Shown: positions 1-8,884, counted from the stretch's first letter. The stretch: DNA of 64,000 nt from Ectopseudomonas mendocina (GCF_007049795.1 NZ_SCFY01000024.1:1-64000), one strand, 5' to 3'. The notes: generated by a model not told the origin, from the letters alone. Translations and numbers: made by a program.

Positions 1-5
1 TTGTT

Positions 6-63
6 GCCGCTGACCGAAAACTGACCCAGTAGAGGCTGTTCTGCCGACTGAAAACTGACCCAG
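6..63. repeat. Tandem 18-bp direct repeats, possible end of an IS21-like element
   Basis: An 18-bp unit ending in GAAAACTGACCCAG occurs at 12-29 and again at 46-63 with one mismatch. Multiple short repeats of this kind at an edge are typical of IS21-family ends, and the motif resembles ends I remember from Pseudomonas IS21-like elements. No transposase is visible inside the window, so the assignment is inference. Confidence 0.35.
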
Positions 64-77
64 GTGTTCAACTGCTT

Positions 78-96
78 CTGCTCAATTTTTGAGCAG
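78..96. repeat. Short perfect hairpin
   Basis: CTGCTCAA (78-85) and TTGAGCAG (89-96) form an 8-bp stem with a 3-nt loop, just inside the repeats at 6-63. It could be a terminator or part of an insertion-sequence end. Confidence 0.4.
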
Positions 97-98
97 GG

Positions 99-181
99 CG
101 TAGGGTGGGCTTCAGCCCACCGACTAGAGCTCAGCCTTTATTTGGTGGGCTAAAGCGGATCGCCGCCCGGCCCACCCTACG
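99..181. repeat. REP-like palindromic intergenic repeat
   Basis: The 12-bp arm CGTAGGGTGGGC (99-110) is exactly complementary to GCCCACCCTACG (170-181). A second, shorter GTGGGC/GCCCAC pairing lies inside. A related sequence recurs at 20797-20818. It lies just downstream of the ArsR-type gene. It is likely a Pseudomonas REP-type repeat. Confidence 0.6.
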
Positions 182-184
182 AAT

Positions 185-877
185 CTACGACGCCGCGATC
201 GTCATGATCGCCCTGCGTCCCTTCGGCGATACCTGTAGCGCACGCGAACCCTGGCTGCGCCGCAGCCAACCCTCGCCTTCGCACAGAGTCAGCAACGCCG
301 CGCCCAGCGCACCACCGAGATGCGGCTTGCGCTCACTCCAGTCCGGGCAGGCGCAGAGTCGCTGGCGACGTTGACGGTTGACCTGTTGCAGATCGACACC
401 CAACGCCTGCAGCCCCTGCTCACCACTTGCCGTCAAACTCAGTGCCCCGCCCTCCTCGCTCAGCCAGTCAGCTGCACGCATGCGCGCGAACACACCGACC
501 GCCAGTTCGCCGGCCAGATGGTCGTAACAGGTGCGCGCCTCACGCATGGGCTGCGGCGTGCCGCGTGAGACTGGCACGGCGCGAGCTTGCCGCGGCTGTG
601 CAGCCAGTGCGGCACTGGCCAGGGCCTCGACCAGTTGCCCGACTTCCGGCCCGGCCAGGCGGTAATAGCGATTGCGCCCATGGCGCTGCTGTACCAGCAG
701 GCCGCCCTCCACCAGCTTGGCCAGGTGCGCGCTGGTCGACGAAGGCGACAGCCCCGCCAGCAAGGCCAGCTCGCCGGCCGGCCGCGCACTGCCGTCCATC
801 AGAGCCCAGACCATGCTGGCGCGTCCGGCATCGGCGAGCAGCGCGGCAATCGAACTGAAACCCGGTGCGTATTCCAT
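185..877 (-). CDS. ArsR-family winged-helix transcriptional regulator
   Basis: A 230-residue protein with an N-terminal ArsR-type winged helix (about residues 8-85). The helix-turn-helix region reads ELALLAGLSPSSTSAHLAKL, followed by a wing with GRNRYYRL. The remaining 140 residues form an extra domain with CACPDWSERKPHLGGALG near residues 175-195. This long architecture is seen in ArsR-like regulators of detoxification genes. The gene is divergent from the TauE/SafE exporter at 1018 with 140 bp between the starts, so it probably represses that gene and itself. The effector is unknown; the Cys pair may matter for sensing. Confidence 0.8.
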   Translation of the reverse strand: MEYAPGFSSIAALLADAGRASMVWALMDGSARPAGELALLAGLSPSSTSAHLAKLVEGGLLVQQRHGRNRYYRLAGPEVGQLVEALASAALAAQPRQARAVPVSRGTPQPMREARTCYDHLAGELAVGVFARMRAADWLSEEGGALSLTASGEQGLQALGVDLQQVNRQRRQRLCACPDWSERKPHLGGALGAALLTLCEGEGWLRRSQGSRALQVSPKGRRAIMTIAAS

Positions 878-1017
878 AATTCACCTCATGACGAAATATG
901 GCGTGCAGCAAAGGTGGATACTGGCAGGCAACTTCAGCCAGAGCCAGGGAGAAAGCCGATGCTCGCCGTGATCTTCGAAGTCGAGGCCAAGTCTGGCCAG
1001 CAGCAGGGAAAAGCACG

Positions 1018-1755
1018 ATGACGGAATACCTGCCGCTGATCCTCGTCACCTTTCTGCTCGCCGGCATGGTCAAGGGTGTGGTCGGCCTTGGCCTGCCGAC
1101 CATCGCCGTGGGTTTGCTCGGCCTGGTGATGGCGCCACTGCAGGCCGCCGCGCTGCTGATCATCCCGTCGATGGTGACCAACATCTGGCAGCTGTGCGAC
1201 GGCCGCAGCCCGCTGCCGATGCTGCGCCGGCTGTGGCCGATGCTGCTGGGGATTCTGTGCGGCACGCTGCTGGTCGCCGGCTTGCTGCAGAGTCTCGACG
1301 TGCCCGGCGCCACACGCTGGCTGGGTGCCGCGCTGGTGCTCTACGCAGTGCTCGGCCTGGCCAAAGTGCACTTTCGCGTGGAGCGGGCCAAGGAGGGCTG
1401 GCTAAGCCCGGTGATCGGCGCCATCACCGGTGCGATTACCGCGGTTACCGGCGTGTTCGTGATTCCCGCCGTGCCTTACCTGCAGGCCATCGGCCTGGAG
1501 AAGGACGACCTGGTTCAGGCCCTGGGGCTGTCCTTCAGCGTGTCCACCCTGGCCCTGGCGGCAGCGCTCGGTCACAGCGGTGAACTGCTGCAACCGGCGG
1601 TGCTGGGTGTATCGGCCCTCGCCCTGCTGCCCGCACTGCTGGGCATGGCCGCCGGCCAGTGGTTGCGCAAACGCATCAGCGCGGAGCGTTTCAAACGCTG
1701 GTTCTTCGTCGGCCTGTTGCTACTCGGCGCCGAGCTGGCGTTGCGCGGCCTCTGA
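1018..1755 (+). CDS. TauE/SafE-family membrane transporter
   Basis: A 245-residue hydrophobic protein with about eight predicted membrane segments. It begins MTEYLPLILVTFLLAGMVKG and contains the glycine-rich segment GVVGLGLPTIAVGLLG typical of the TauE/SafE (sulfite/sulfoacetate exporter) family. A second internal half around residues 130-245 repeats the fold (AITGAITAVTGVFVIPAVPY). The ATG at 1018 is preceded by AGGGAAAAG. An in-frame upstream start at 898 would add an unlikely polar extension. The substrate cannot be told from sequence; small organic or sulfur anions are usual in the family. Confidence 0.82.
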   Translation: MTEYLPLILVTFLLAGMVKGVVGLGLPTIAVGLLGLVMAPLQAAALLIIPSMVTNIWQLCDGRSPLPMLRRLWPMLLGILCGTLLVAGLLQSLDVPGATRWLGAALVLYAVLGLAKVHFRVERAKEGWLSPVIGAITGAITAVTGVFVIPAVPYLQAIGLEKDDLVQALGLSFSVSTLALAAALGHSGELLQPAVLGVSALALLPALLGMAAGQWLRKRISAERFKRWFFVGLLLLGAELALRGL

Positions 1756-1765
1756 GCCGGCCTCA

Positions 1766-2167
1766 TCAGGCCACGGCAGCCTGCGAGTGCTTGAGGCCGA
1801 ACCATTGCAGTTCGGCCAGCAGCCCGACCGCCAAAGCCTGAGCAATGACGAAGGCGTAGCCGAACAGGTTCGGCGACACCCAGCCGATCACCAGTAGCAG
1901 CAGGCTGTCGATCACCCATAGCGCGTTGACCGCAATCACCGCCCAGATGGCCTGGCGGCTGATTTCAGCGCGGTTGGACAACCACACCAGCAGCGCCGCG
2001 AAGGGCAACAGCGCGCTACCGGCGACCAGCAACAACAGGCGTGGCAGTTCGAGGAAGGCGCCCAGCCAGCCGGCCGCCAGGACCAGCAGTAGGCCAGTGA
2101 CGCCGCTGAGCAGGCCATCGAGCAAGAGAGCATTGCGCAGCATCGGGGTGGGTTGCAGTGCGTTCAT
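1766..2167 (-). CDS. Four-helix inner-membrane protein of unknown function
   Basis: A 133-residue protein that is mostly hydrophobic, with four likely membrane helices (about residues 11-33, 38-60, 68-92, 98-124). The start MNALQPTPML at 2167 is preceded on its strand by AGGATTCATC. A longer reading frame reaches 2263 but its extra residues are not hydrophobic or conserved-looking. It is divergent from the Xre-type regulator at 2290, which may control it. It resembles small Pseudomonas membrane proteins of unknown role. Confidence 0.7.
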   Translation of the reverse strand: MNALQPTPMLRNALLLDGLLSGVTGLLLVLAAGWLGAFLELPRLLLLVAGSALLPFAALLVWLSNRAEISRQAIWAVIAVNALWVIDSLLLLVIGWVSPNLFGYAFVIAQALAVGLLAELQWFGLKHSQAAVA

Positions 2168-2289
2168 GATGAATCCTCCGTAGGGACACCGGGCTGGTGC
2201 CTGGCCTACAGATTTCGCCGAAACGCGCGGGGCGTCGATTACCTGCCAGGTAATGGCCGACATGACCTGGCTGAACTATCGTGCTGACC

Positions 2290-3075
2290 ATGAACACTAC
2301 CCAGACCGCCGGCGCCCTGTTGCGCCAATGGCGCCAGCGGCGCCGCCTGAGCCAGCTCGACCTCGCCTGCGAGGCGGAGATATCCACCCGCCACCTGAGC
2401 TTCGTCGAAACCGGACGCGCCCAACCCAGCCGCGAGATGCTGCTGCACCTGGCCGAGCAGTTGGATATCCCCCTGCGCGAGCGCAATCGCCTGCTCAGCG
2501 CCGCCGGTTTCGCCCCGCTGTACAGCCAGCACGAACTGAGCGACCCGGCGCTGGCTCCAGCCCGCCAGGCCATCGAACAGTTGCTCAAGGCCCATGAACC
2601 CTATCCGGCGCTGGCCATCGACCGACAGTGGAACCTGCTGGCAGCCAACGCCTCGGTCGGCGCCTTTCTCGCCGGCATGCCGGACTTTCTGCTCGGCCCG
2701 CCGCTCAATGTGATGCGCCTGTCGTTGCACCCCGAAGGCCTGGCACCACGCATCGCCAACCTGGCGTTGTGGCGCGCGCACCTGCTGACGCGCCTGCAGC
2801 GCGACGCCGAAATCAGCGGCGACGAAGCCCTGTTCAGCCTGCTCGATGAACTGCGCGGCTATCCGGCGCCAGCGGAAGTCCCTGCTCCACCGAGCGACGC
2901 CGTGCTGGTGCCGCTGCAACTGCACAGCGAGCAAGGCGTACTCAGCCTGATCAGCACCATCACGGTGTTCGGCACGCCGAATGACGTGACCCTGGCCGAG
3001 CTGGCACTGGAGACCTTCTTCCCCGCCGACGCCTTCACCGCCGAGTACCTGCGCAATCTGAATAAAAGCCCCTGA
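2290..3075 (+). CDS. Xre-type regulator with MmyB-like ligand-binding domain
   Basis: A 261-residue protein. Residues 8-65 are a Cro/C1 helix-turn-helix (RRLSQLDLACEAEISTRHLS), followed by a domain (about 90-250) like the MmyB-type PAS-like ligand-binding region common in Streptomyces and Pseudomonas regulators. I chose MNTTQ at 2290; an in-frame ATG three codons earlier is possible. It is transcribed away from the small membrane protein at 1766-2167. Ligand and targets are unknown; MmyB-type domains may bind fatty acids. Confidence 0.8.
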   Translation: MNTTQTAGALLRQWRQRRRLSQLDLACEAEISTRHLSFVETGRAQPSREMLLHLAEQLDIPLRERNRLLSAAGFAPLYSQHELSDPALAPARQAIEQLLKAHEPYPALAIDRQWNLLAANASVGAFLAGMPDFLLGPPLNVMRLSLHPEGLAPRIANLALWRAHLLTRLQRDAEISGDEALFSLLDELRGYPAPAEVPAPPSDAVLVPLQLHSEQGVLSLISTITVFGTPNDVTLAELALETFFPADAFTAEYLRNLNKSP

Positions 3076-3205
3076 ACGGTAGCGATTTCCGACGAAATCA
3101 CTCTTTCGGGTCATGCTCCGCTACGCTTGGCGCAGTAGTCTTGGCGCTGCGTCGTTGACGCTGCCAATGCATACCTGCTCAAAACAATAACAAGGAGCAC
3201 CCCGG

Positions 3206-3952
3206 ATGCGCTGTAAAGCACTGTTGCGTCATGCTTTTCTCTGGTCGCTCGGACTTTTCGTCGGGCTCTCGCCAATGGCCTTCGCCGAGGCCGTCAGCCC
3301 GCAGGAACAGATTCAGGTACACGCCAGCCGCGCCACCAGCAGCCTGATGCTGTTACGTGGCGAAGGTTTCCAGAAGACCCATCAGCAGCGCCTGGAAGCC
3401 GACCTGGCCGCGCTGGCCGGTGCCATGCAGAGCCTGCCGCAGGGCAGCGACGAACTCACCAGCGCCCATCAGGCACTCGTTACCCAATTGCGCAACGGTG
3501 TTTCCTATGGCCCCGGTGACGAGAACGTGCCCTGGCGCTTCCCCGAAGACCTCAGCCGTGCCCTGCGCGACTTTCTCAGCGCAGCCCGGGCTCTGCCGAG
3601 CGCCGAAGGCCAGAGCGAACTGGCGGCCAAGGTCGAGTACCTCAGCGTGCAATACCTCAGCCGCTCCTACCTGGGCACCTTCGAGATCGCTCGGGAACAA
3701 CCCGGCACCTACCTCGGCCAGGACGAACGCCTGCTGCTGCCGGCCATCGACAGTGAACTGCAGGCACTCAAGGACCAATCCGACCCACAGGTGAGCAAGC
3801 TGCAGACACGCTGGAGTTACCTGCGCGCCGCGCTGGCCGACATGAACAGCCAGAGCAACACCCTGCAGAGCGTTTCCGGCCGTCCCTTCGCCCCCATCAC
3901 CGTGGACCGCCACGCACGCTCGATGACGGCGCAGTGGATGGAGATGTTCTAG
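3206..3952 (+). CDS. Exported hypothetical protein
   Basis: A 248-residue protein with a Sec signal peptide (hydrophobic stretch about 10-27, cleavage likely after SPMAFA). The mature part is alpha-helical and charged, and no catalytic motif is visible. The ATG at 3206 is preceded by AAGGAGC at good spacing. I do not recognise a named family. It looks like a conserved Pseudomonas periplasmic protein. Confidence 0.7.
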   Translation: MRCKALLRHAFLWSLGLFVGLSPMAFAEAVSPQEQIQVHASRATSSLMLLRGEGFQKTHQQRLEADLAALAGAMQSLPQGSDELTSAHQALVTQLRNGVSYGPGDENVPWRFPEDLSRALRDFLSAARALPSAEGQSELAAKVEYLSVQYLSRSYLGTFEIAREQPGTYLGQDERLLLPAIDSELQALKDQSDPQVSKLQTRWSYLRAALADMNSQSNTLQSVSGRPFAPITVDRHARSMTAQWMEMF

Positions 3953-3958
3953 AAAGGC

Positions 3959-4017
3959 TCGCGGCTAAGGCCTCTCCCACAAACCCCGAGGGAGCGTGGG
4001 AGGGGCTTTAGCCGCGA
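3959..4017. repeat. REP-like inverted repeat
   Basis: An imperfect palindrome with outer arms TCGCGGCTAAGG...CTCTCCCAC (3959-3980) and GTGGGAG...CTTTAGCCGCGA (3996-4017). The motif recurs, diverged, at 8885-8957 and as a half-copy at 63887-63908, so it is a dispersed genomic repeat. Between two convergent genes it may also act as a terminator. Confidence 0.7.
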
Positions 4018-4034
4018 CGAACAGCAGCGCGGGC

Positions 4035-4559
4035 TCAGGCCAGCGCTTTCTTCTCGCGGATGCAGGTCGGGCCGGCGATCTCCACCACGGCATGTTCGAC
4101 TTCCTTGCGCAGGCCGAGCAGGAAAGCCAGTTCAGCGGCCACGAACAGCGGACCAACGATCAGTCCCATGACGTCATCGACGAACGCCGGCTTGCGCCCT
4201 TCGTAGTAATGGCCAACGAACTGGATGACCCAGCCAACCACGAACAGGCCAATGCCTGCCGTCAGCCACAAGGCCGTGGAGGCGACCGCCAGGCTGGCAC
4301 CGGCCCACAGGCACAGCCCCAGCAGTACGGCCATGAGCAGGCCGAAGCGGGTATCCAGACGCAGATAGAACACGGCGGCAGCCAGCGCCGTCAGCGTGGC
4401 AGGCGCCAACCACAGGCCAGCGATTTCGAAACCTGGCCGCGACAGCAGCACGGCGACGGCCAGCACGATCATCGGGATGCCGATGAAATGACTGGCGATA
4501 TTGCGTCGGTCGCGGTGGTAGGCGGCATACTGCGCCAAGTGATCGACGAGGGTTTTCAT
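4035..4559 (-). CDS. Mpo1-like (DUF962) membrane protein
   Basis: A 174-residue protein with four membrane helices. It has the family signature near the N terminus (YAAYHRDRRNIASHFIGIP, about residues 11-29) and a second conserved His in VGHYYEGRKPA. In yeast Mpo1 these histidines coordinate iron in a dioxygenase that shortens 2-hydroxy fatty acids. Whether the bacterial protein has the same activity is inference. It is divergent from the Crp/Fnr gene at 4683; a perfect palindrome lies between them. The ATG at 4559 is chosen; an in-frame ATG at 4574 is possible. Confidence 0.8.
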   Translation of the reverse strand: MKTLVDHLAQYAAYHRDRRNIASHFIGIPMIVLAVAVLLSRPGFEIAGLWLAPATLTALAAAVFYLRLDTRFGLLMAVLLGLCLWAGASLAVASTALWLTAGIGLFVVGWVIQFVGHYYEGRKPAFVDDVMGLIVGPLFVAAELAFLLGLRKEVEHAVVEIAGPTCIREKKALA

Positions 4560-4621
4560 TGTTATCGTCCTCATGTGTGAAACGGGCCCAAGCATGATCA
4601 CCTCGCCGTGGCTCGTCGCAC

Positions 4622-4637
4622 TGTCGGCTAGCCGACA
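4622..4637. promoter_or_regulatory. Perfect 16-bp palindrome, candidate Crp/Fnr-type operator
   Basis: TGTCGGCTAGCCGACA is fully self-complementary and lies in the 123-bp gap between the divergent Mpo1-like and Crp/Fnr genes, 45 bp upstream of the regulator ATG. Its TGTCG...CGACA halves differ from the classic Crp TGTGA and Fnr TTGAT. The link to the neighbouring regulator is inference from position. Confidence 0.5.
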
Positions 4638-4682
4638 ATGGCAGGGATGGCCGCACCGCCGCGCAACCTCACAGGAGCCGCA

Positions 4683-5366
4683 ATGCCCGATCCCCACCAT
4701 TACCTCAGCCAACTGAACCAGGGGCACTGGTTCGCCGCCTTGCCAGCCGCGCTGAGCCAGAGCCTTTTGGACATGGCCCAGGTGCAGCGCCTGGACGCCG
4801 GCCAGCGGCTGTTTCGCCGTGGCGACAAACCCAGCGGGCTGTATGCGGTGGTCGAAGGCGCTGTGCGCGTCGGCGCGGTCAGCGAGAACGGCAAGGAGGC
4901 GCTGCTGACATTGGTCGAGCCGCCTTACTGGTTCGGCGAGATTTCCCTGTTCGATGGCTTGCCGCGCACCCATGATGCCTTCACCGAAAGCGCCAGCACC
5001 CTGCTGCTGTTGCCACAGGCCGAGCTGCTCGCCCTGCTCGAACGCCAGCCGCAACACTGGCGCGACTTTGCCCTGCTAATGAGCCACAAGCTGCGCCTGG
5101 CCTTTCTCGCTCTGGAAGACATGAGCCTACTGCCCGCCGCGCCGCGCCTGGCCCGACGCCTGCTGCTGATCGCCGAAAACTACGGTGACAGCGAACCGCG
5201 CCGGGTGCTGCACCTGGCCCAGGAACAGCTGGCGCTGATGCTCTCGCTGTCACGTCAGACCACCAACCAGATACTCAAGGAGCTGCAGGCACAAGGTGTG
5301 GTGCAGCTGACCTACGGCGAAATCGAAATTCTCGACATCGAGCACCTGCGCCAGCTGGCCTCCTGA
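4683..5366 (+). CDS. Crp/Fnr-family transcriptional regulator
   Basis: A 227-residue protein. An N-terminal cyclic-nucleotide-binding-type beta-barrel (about residues 20-130, with FRRGDKPSGLYAVVEGAVRVG) is followed by the long helix and a Crp-type winged helix (about 145-225; LAQEQLALMLSLSRQTTNQI). It lacks the N-terminal cysteine cluster of Fnr, so an iron-sulfur oxygen sensor is unlikely. Start: ATG at 4683 with GGAG nine bases upstream. The frame extends to 4638 but that segment covers the intergenic region next to the palindrome. Effector unknown. Confidence 0.85.
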   Translation: MPDPHHYLSQLNQGHWFAALPAALSQSLLDMAQVQRLDAGQRLFRRGDKPSGLYAVVEGAVRVGAVSENGKEALLTLVEPPYWFGEISLFDGLPRTHDAFTESASTLLLLPQAELLALLERQPQHWRDFALLMSHKLRLAFLALEDMSLLPAAPRLARRLLLIAENYGDSEPRRVLHLAQEQLALMLSLSRQTTNQILKELQAQGVVQLTYGEIEILDIEHLRQLAS

Positions 5367-5421
5367 ACCGCTGGCGTCCTGCCACTGTCCAAGCCCTGTT
5401 CATTTATCCGCAGGAAGTACC

Positions 5422-7392
5422 GTGCCGATGCCAGACAATGCCTCCGCTCCGCTGCCCGATGTGCTCGCCGGCCCGCTGCTGCGCCGCCTGGAGCCCGGCC
5501 GCCTGGTACTGTGGCTAGTGGCGAGTCGCGAGCTGAGCCTGCAACTGTGGCTGCAGCCCGAAGGCGAGGCGCAGCAGACACATGCACTGGACGAACACTG
5601 CCAGCAACTGCCGCTCGGCCGACATGCCGTGCTGCATCTGATCGACCTGCCCCTTACGCAGGCCCTGCCGCAAGACGTACGCATCGCCTATGACCTGCAG
5701 ATCGTCGCTGACGGTGATCCGCAAGACATGCGCGACTGGGCACCGCACCTGATGCATGACGGTGCCGAGCATGCCGATTTCGTCCTGCGCTCGCGTGTCG
5801 ATCACCTGCTCCACGGCTCCTGCCGCAAGCCGCACCACGCTGCCGATGACGGCCTGCTCTGCGCCGACCGCCTGCTCGCAGGTCAACCCGAAGCCGACCA
5901 GCGCCCGGCCCTGCTGCTGATGAGCGGCGACCAGGTCTATGTCGACGATGTCGCCGGCCCATTGCTGTGCGCCATCCACCAACTGATCGCCCGCCTCGGC
6001 CTGTTCGACGAGTTTCTCGAAGGTGCCGTGGTCGAGGACAGCCAGGCGCTCTACGCCAACCCGGTCGGCTACTACCAGCGCGCCGAGCTACTGCCCGCGG
6101 TGAAGAGCAACCAGACCCTGCGCGACAAGTTCTTCGGCGGTGTGGAAAAGCCGGTCTTTACCAGCAACAGTGCCGACAACCACCTGGTGACCTTCGCCGA
6201 AATGATCGCCATGTATCTGCTGGTCTGGTCACCGCTACCCTGGACACTGATCAGCGAACAGCAGCCGCCGCTGGATGAAGAACAACAGCAGCGTTACGCC
6301 AACGAACGCGAGCGTATCGATGCGTTCCGCCGGAATCTCGGCCAGGTCGCGCGGGTATTCGCCCACCTACCGACGTTGATGATCTTCGACGACCACGACG
6401 TCACCGATGACTGGAACCTCTCCGCGCGCTGGGAGCAGACCGCTTATGGCCATCCGTTCTCCAAGCGCATCATCGGCAACGCCCTGCTTGCCTACCTGCT
6501 GTGCCAGGGCTGGGGCAACAACCCGGACGTGTTCGAGGAACCGCTGCAGGCCTTTCGCGAACTGCTTGAGCAGCGCCAGGACGACCATCTGCAGGCCAAG
6601 GCGCAGGATGCGCTGATCGACCAGTTGCTGCATTTCGAACAGTGGCACTACGTGCTGCCGAGCACGCCGGCGCTGCTGGTACTGGATACCCGCACGCGGC
6701 GTTGGCGCAGCGAAGGGCACCTGTCGAAACCCTCGGGGCTGATGGACTGGGAAGCGCTGTGCGACTTCCAGCAGGCACTGCTCGATCACCCCAGCTGCAT
6801 CATCGTTTCAGCAGCGCCTATGTTCGGCGTGAAATTGATCGAGGGCATCCAGAAACTCTTCACACTCGCCGGCCACCCGCTGATGGTCGACGCAGAAAAC
6901 TGGATGGCCCACCGCGGCGCGGCCAGCGTGATGATGAACATCTTCCGCCATTCACGTACGCCAAGGGATTTCGTCATCCTCTCCGGCGACGTGCACTACT
7001 CCTTCGTCTACCGCGTGAACATCCGCCACCGGCGCGCCAGCCCGACCATCTGGCAGATCACCAGCAGCGGTATCAAGAACGAATTCCCGGCCGACCTGCT
7101 GGACTGGTTCGACCGCCTCAATCGCTGGCTCTACGCGCCCTGGTCGCCGCTCAACTGGCTGACCAAACGCCGCCGCATGCGCGTCACCCCGCTGATCCCC
7201 GACCGCAGCCGCTCCGGCGAACGGCTATGGAACGGTGCAGGCCTCGGTCAGGTGTTCTTCGACGAACAGGGCCGGCCCAAGCGCATCCTGCAGCTCAACG
7301 CTGATGGATCGAAGCCGGTGACGTTCATCAGCGAACGCGAAGAGCAGCCGGCCCACACCACTACGCCTCGCAGTCGCAATGCTGCGTCTTAG
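5422..7392 (+). CDS. PhoD-like metallophosphoesterase
   Basis: A 656-residue protein with the conserved blocks of PhoD-type metallophosphatases: SGDQVYVDD (about residue 173), IFDDHDVTDDWN (about 321) and VILSGDVHYSF (about 519). These supply Asp, His and Asn ligands for a di-metal centre. No signal peptide is evident, unlike classical PhoD, so it is likely cytoplasmic. Start: GTG at 5422, or ATG at 5428, both after CAGGAAG. The large, signal-less form is common in Pseudomonas; its substrate is unknown. Confidence 0.78.
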   Translation: MPMPDNASAPLPDVLAGPLLRRLEPGRLVLWLVASRELSLQLWLQPEGEAQQTHALDEHCQQLPLGRHAVLHLIDLPLTQALPQDVRIAYDLQIVADGDPQDMRDWAPHLMHDGAEHADFVLRSRVDHLLHGSCRKPHHAADDGLLCADRLLAGQPEADQRPALLLMSGDQVYVDDVAGPLLCAIHQLIARLGLFDEFLEGAVVEDSQALYANPVGYYQRAELLPAVKSNQTLRDKFFGGVEKPVFTSNSADNHLVTFAEMIAMYLLVWSPLPWTLISEQQPPLDEEQQQRYANERERIDAFRRNLGQVARVFAHLPTLMIFDDHDVTDDWNLSARWEQTAYGHPFSKRIIGNALLAYLLCQGWGNNPDVFEEPLQAFRELLEQRQDDHLQAKAQDALIDQLLHFEQWHYVLPSTPALLVLDTRTRRWRSEGHLSKPSGLMDWEALCDFQQALLDHPSCIIVSAAPMFGVKLIEGIQKLFTLAGHPLMVDAENWMAHRGAASVMMNIFRHSRTPRDFVILSGDVHYSFVYRVNIRHRRASPTIWQITSSGIKNEFPADLLDWFDRLNRWLYAPWSPLNWLTKRRRMRVTPLIPDRSRSGERLWNGAGLGQVFFDEQGRPKRILQLNADGSKPVTFISEREEQPAHTTTPRSRNAAS

Positions 7393-7433
7393 GCTATGCA
7401 CGAAAAGGGCCTGCGTTTGGTGATGCTGCGTTG

Positions 7434-7457
7434 AAAACGGGCTCGTGCGTGAGCCCG
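7434..7457 (-). terminator. Rho-independent terminator at a convergent junction
   Basis: CGGGCTC (7438-7444) pairs with GAGCCCG (7451-7457) around a 6-nt loop. On the minus strand the stem is followed by TTTT. It lies downstream of puuB and between the convergent puuB and PhoD-like genes. Confidence 0.6.
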
Positions 7458-7528
7458 AGCAATCAGCTCGACGACCTCTCGCCCAGCCCTCAGGAAAACT
7501 ACCCATCACAGGTGAGGGCTTGCGGCAC

Positions 7529-8845
7529 TCAGCGCAGCTTCTCCAGCATCTGGTAGTACCACATGCCCGCCGCCAGCATCGGGTTGCCGAGCTGGTCACC
7601 CAGCGGCACCTTGATGTGTTTGCAGGCGGCGAAGGTGTCGTACTGCTCCAGGTCGCCGGTGATCGCCTTGGCCATGATCTCGCCCATGATGTGGGTGGTG
7701 GCCACGCCGTGGCCGGAGTAGCCCTGGCAGTACCAGACGTTGGACGAGAGCTTGCCCAGCTGCGGGATGCGGTTCATCACGATGCCCATGGCGCAGCTCC
7801 ACTGGAAGTCGATCTGCACACCCTTGAGCTGTGGGAAGGTGTGCTCGATGCACGGGCGCAGCTCGCCGGCGATGTCGCGTGAGTCGCGTCCGGAGTAGTT
7901 GGCGCCGCCGCCGAACAGCAGGCGGCCATCGCCAGTGAGGCGGTAGTAGTCGAGCACGAAGCGGCAGTCGTATACCGCGAGGTCATGCGGGTTGATCGCC
8001 TCGATCAGCTCGGCGCCTAGTGGCGCGGTGGTGACGATGCCGCCCATGGCCGGGAAGATCAGGCCCTTGAGCTTGCGCCGCTCCAGCTTGTGGTAGACGT
8101 CGCCGGCCAGCAGCACCTGCTTGGCCTCGATGCGCCCGCCCCTGGTGACCACCGCCGGACGCGGCCCGTGGACGATATCCAGCACTTCGGAGTGCTCGAA
8201 GATCAGCGCGCCCAGGCTCTCGGCGGCCTTGGCCTCGCCGAGGCACAGGTTGAGCGGGTGCAAATGCATGTTACGGGTGTTCTTCAGCGCACCGCAGTAC
8301 AGCTCGCTGCCCAGCTGCGCACGCACGCCAGCCGCGTCGAGCAGGGTGACATCGGCGCCCATACCGCGACGTAGCGCTTCGTCGTAGGTCGCCTTGAGCT
8401 CGTCCATATGGCTGGCTTTCATCGCCGTATGCAGATGACCGTACTTGAGGTCGCAGTCGATGCCGTACTTGGCCACGCGGTTCTTGATGATCTCGTGGCC
8501 GCGCCAGCGCAGGTGCCAGATGAAGTCGTCCACCTCGTCGCCGAGGGTGTTGCGCATCTGCTTGCGCATGGCTTCGTCGCCAGAGAGGCTGCCGGTGACC
8601 TGGCCGCCGTTGCGCCCGCTGGCGCCCCAGCCGACCTTGTTGGTTTCCACCACGGCGACCTTGAGGCCGCGCTCGGCCAGCTCCACCGCCGTGGCGATGC
8701 CGGTGAAGCCGCCACCGATGATGGCCACGTCTACGGTCACACTGCCCTGTAGTGTCGGGTAGTCGCTCTCGAAGTTGAGCGAGGCCGAGTAGTAGGACGG
8801 CGCGCGCTCGGTGGCGGGTTTGGCGGGTTGCTTGATCGTGTTCAT
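7529..8845 (-). CDS. puuB: Gamma-glutamylputrescine oxidoreductase-like FAD enzyme
   Basis: A 438-residue DAO-family flavoenzyme. It has the N-terminal dinucleotide fold VDVAIIGGGFTGIATAVELA (residues about 38-57), a following Glu (VVETN) for the ribose, and WGASGRNGGQVTG typical of PuuB/OrdL. In the Puu pathway it oxidises gamma-glutamylputrescine to the aldehyde with release of ammonia and peroxide. It lies 120 bp downstream of the PuuA-like ligase in the same direction, which supports polyamine catabolism. Close paralogues act on other amines, so exact substrate is inferred. Confidence 0.82.
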   Translation of the reverse strand: MNTIKQPAKPATERAPSYYSASLNFESDYPTLQGSVTVDVAIIGGGFTGIATAVELAERGLKVAVVETNKVGWGASGRNGGQVTGSLSGDEAMRKQMRNTLGDEVDDFIWHLRWRGHEIIKNRVAKYGIDCDLKYGHLHTAMKASHMDELKATYDEALRRGMGADVTLLDAAGVRAQLGSELYCGALKNTRNMHLHPLNLCLGEAKAAESLGALIFEHSEVLDIVHGPRPAVVTRGGRIEAKQVLLAGDVYHKLERRKLKGLIFPAMGGIVTTAPLGAELIEAINPHDLAVYDCRFVLDYYRLTGDGRLLFGGGANYSGRDSRDIAGELRPCIEHTFPQLKGVQIDFQWSCAMGIVMNRIPQLGKLSSNVWYCQGYSGHGVATTHIMGEIMAKAITGDLEQYDTFAACKHIKVPLGDQLGNPMLAAGMWYYQMLEKLR

Positions 8846-8884
8846 TGCATGTCCTTGGGGTGCGTTTGCACCGATGAATCTGGG

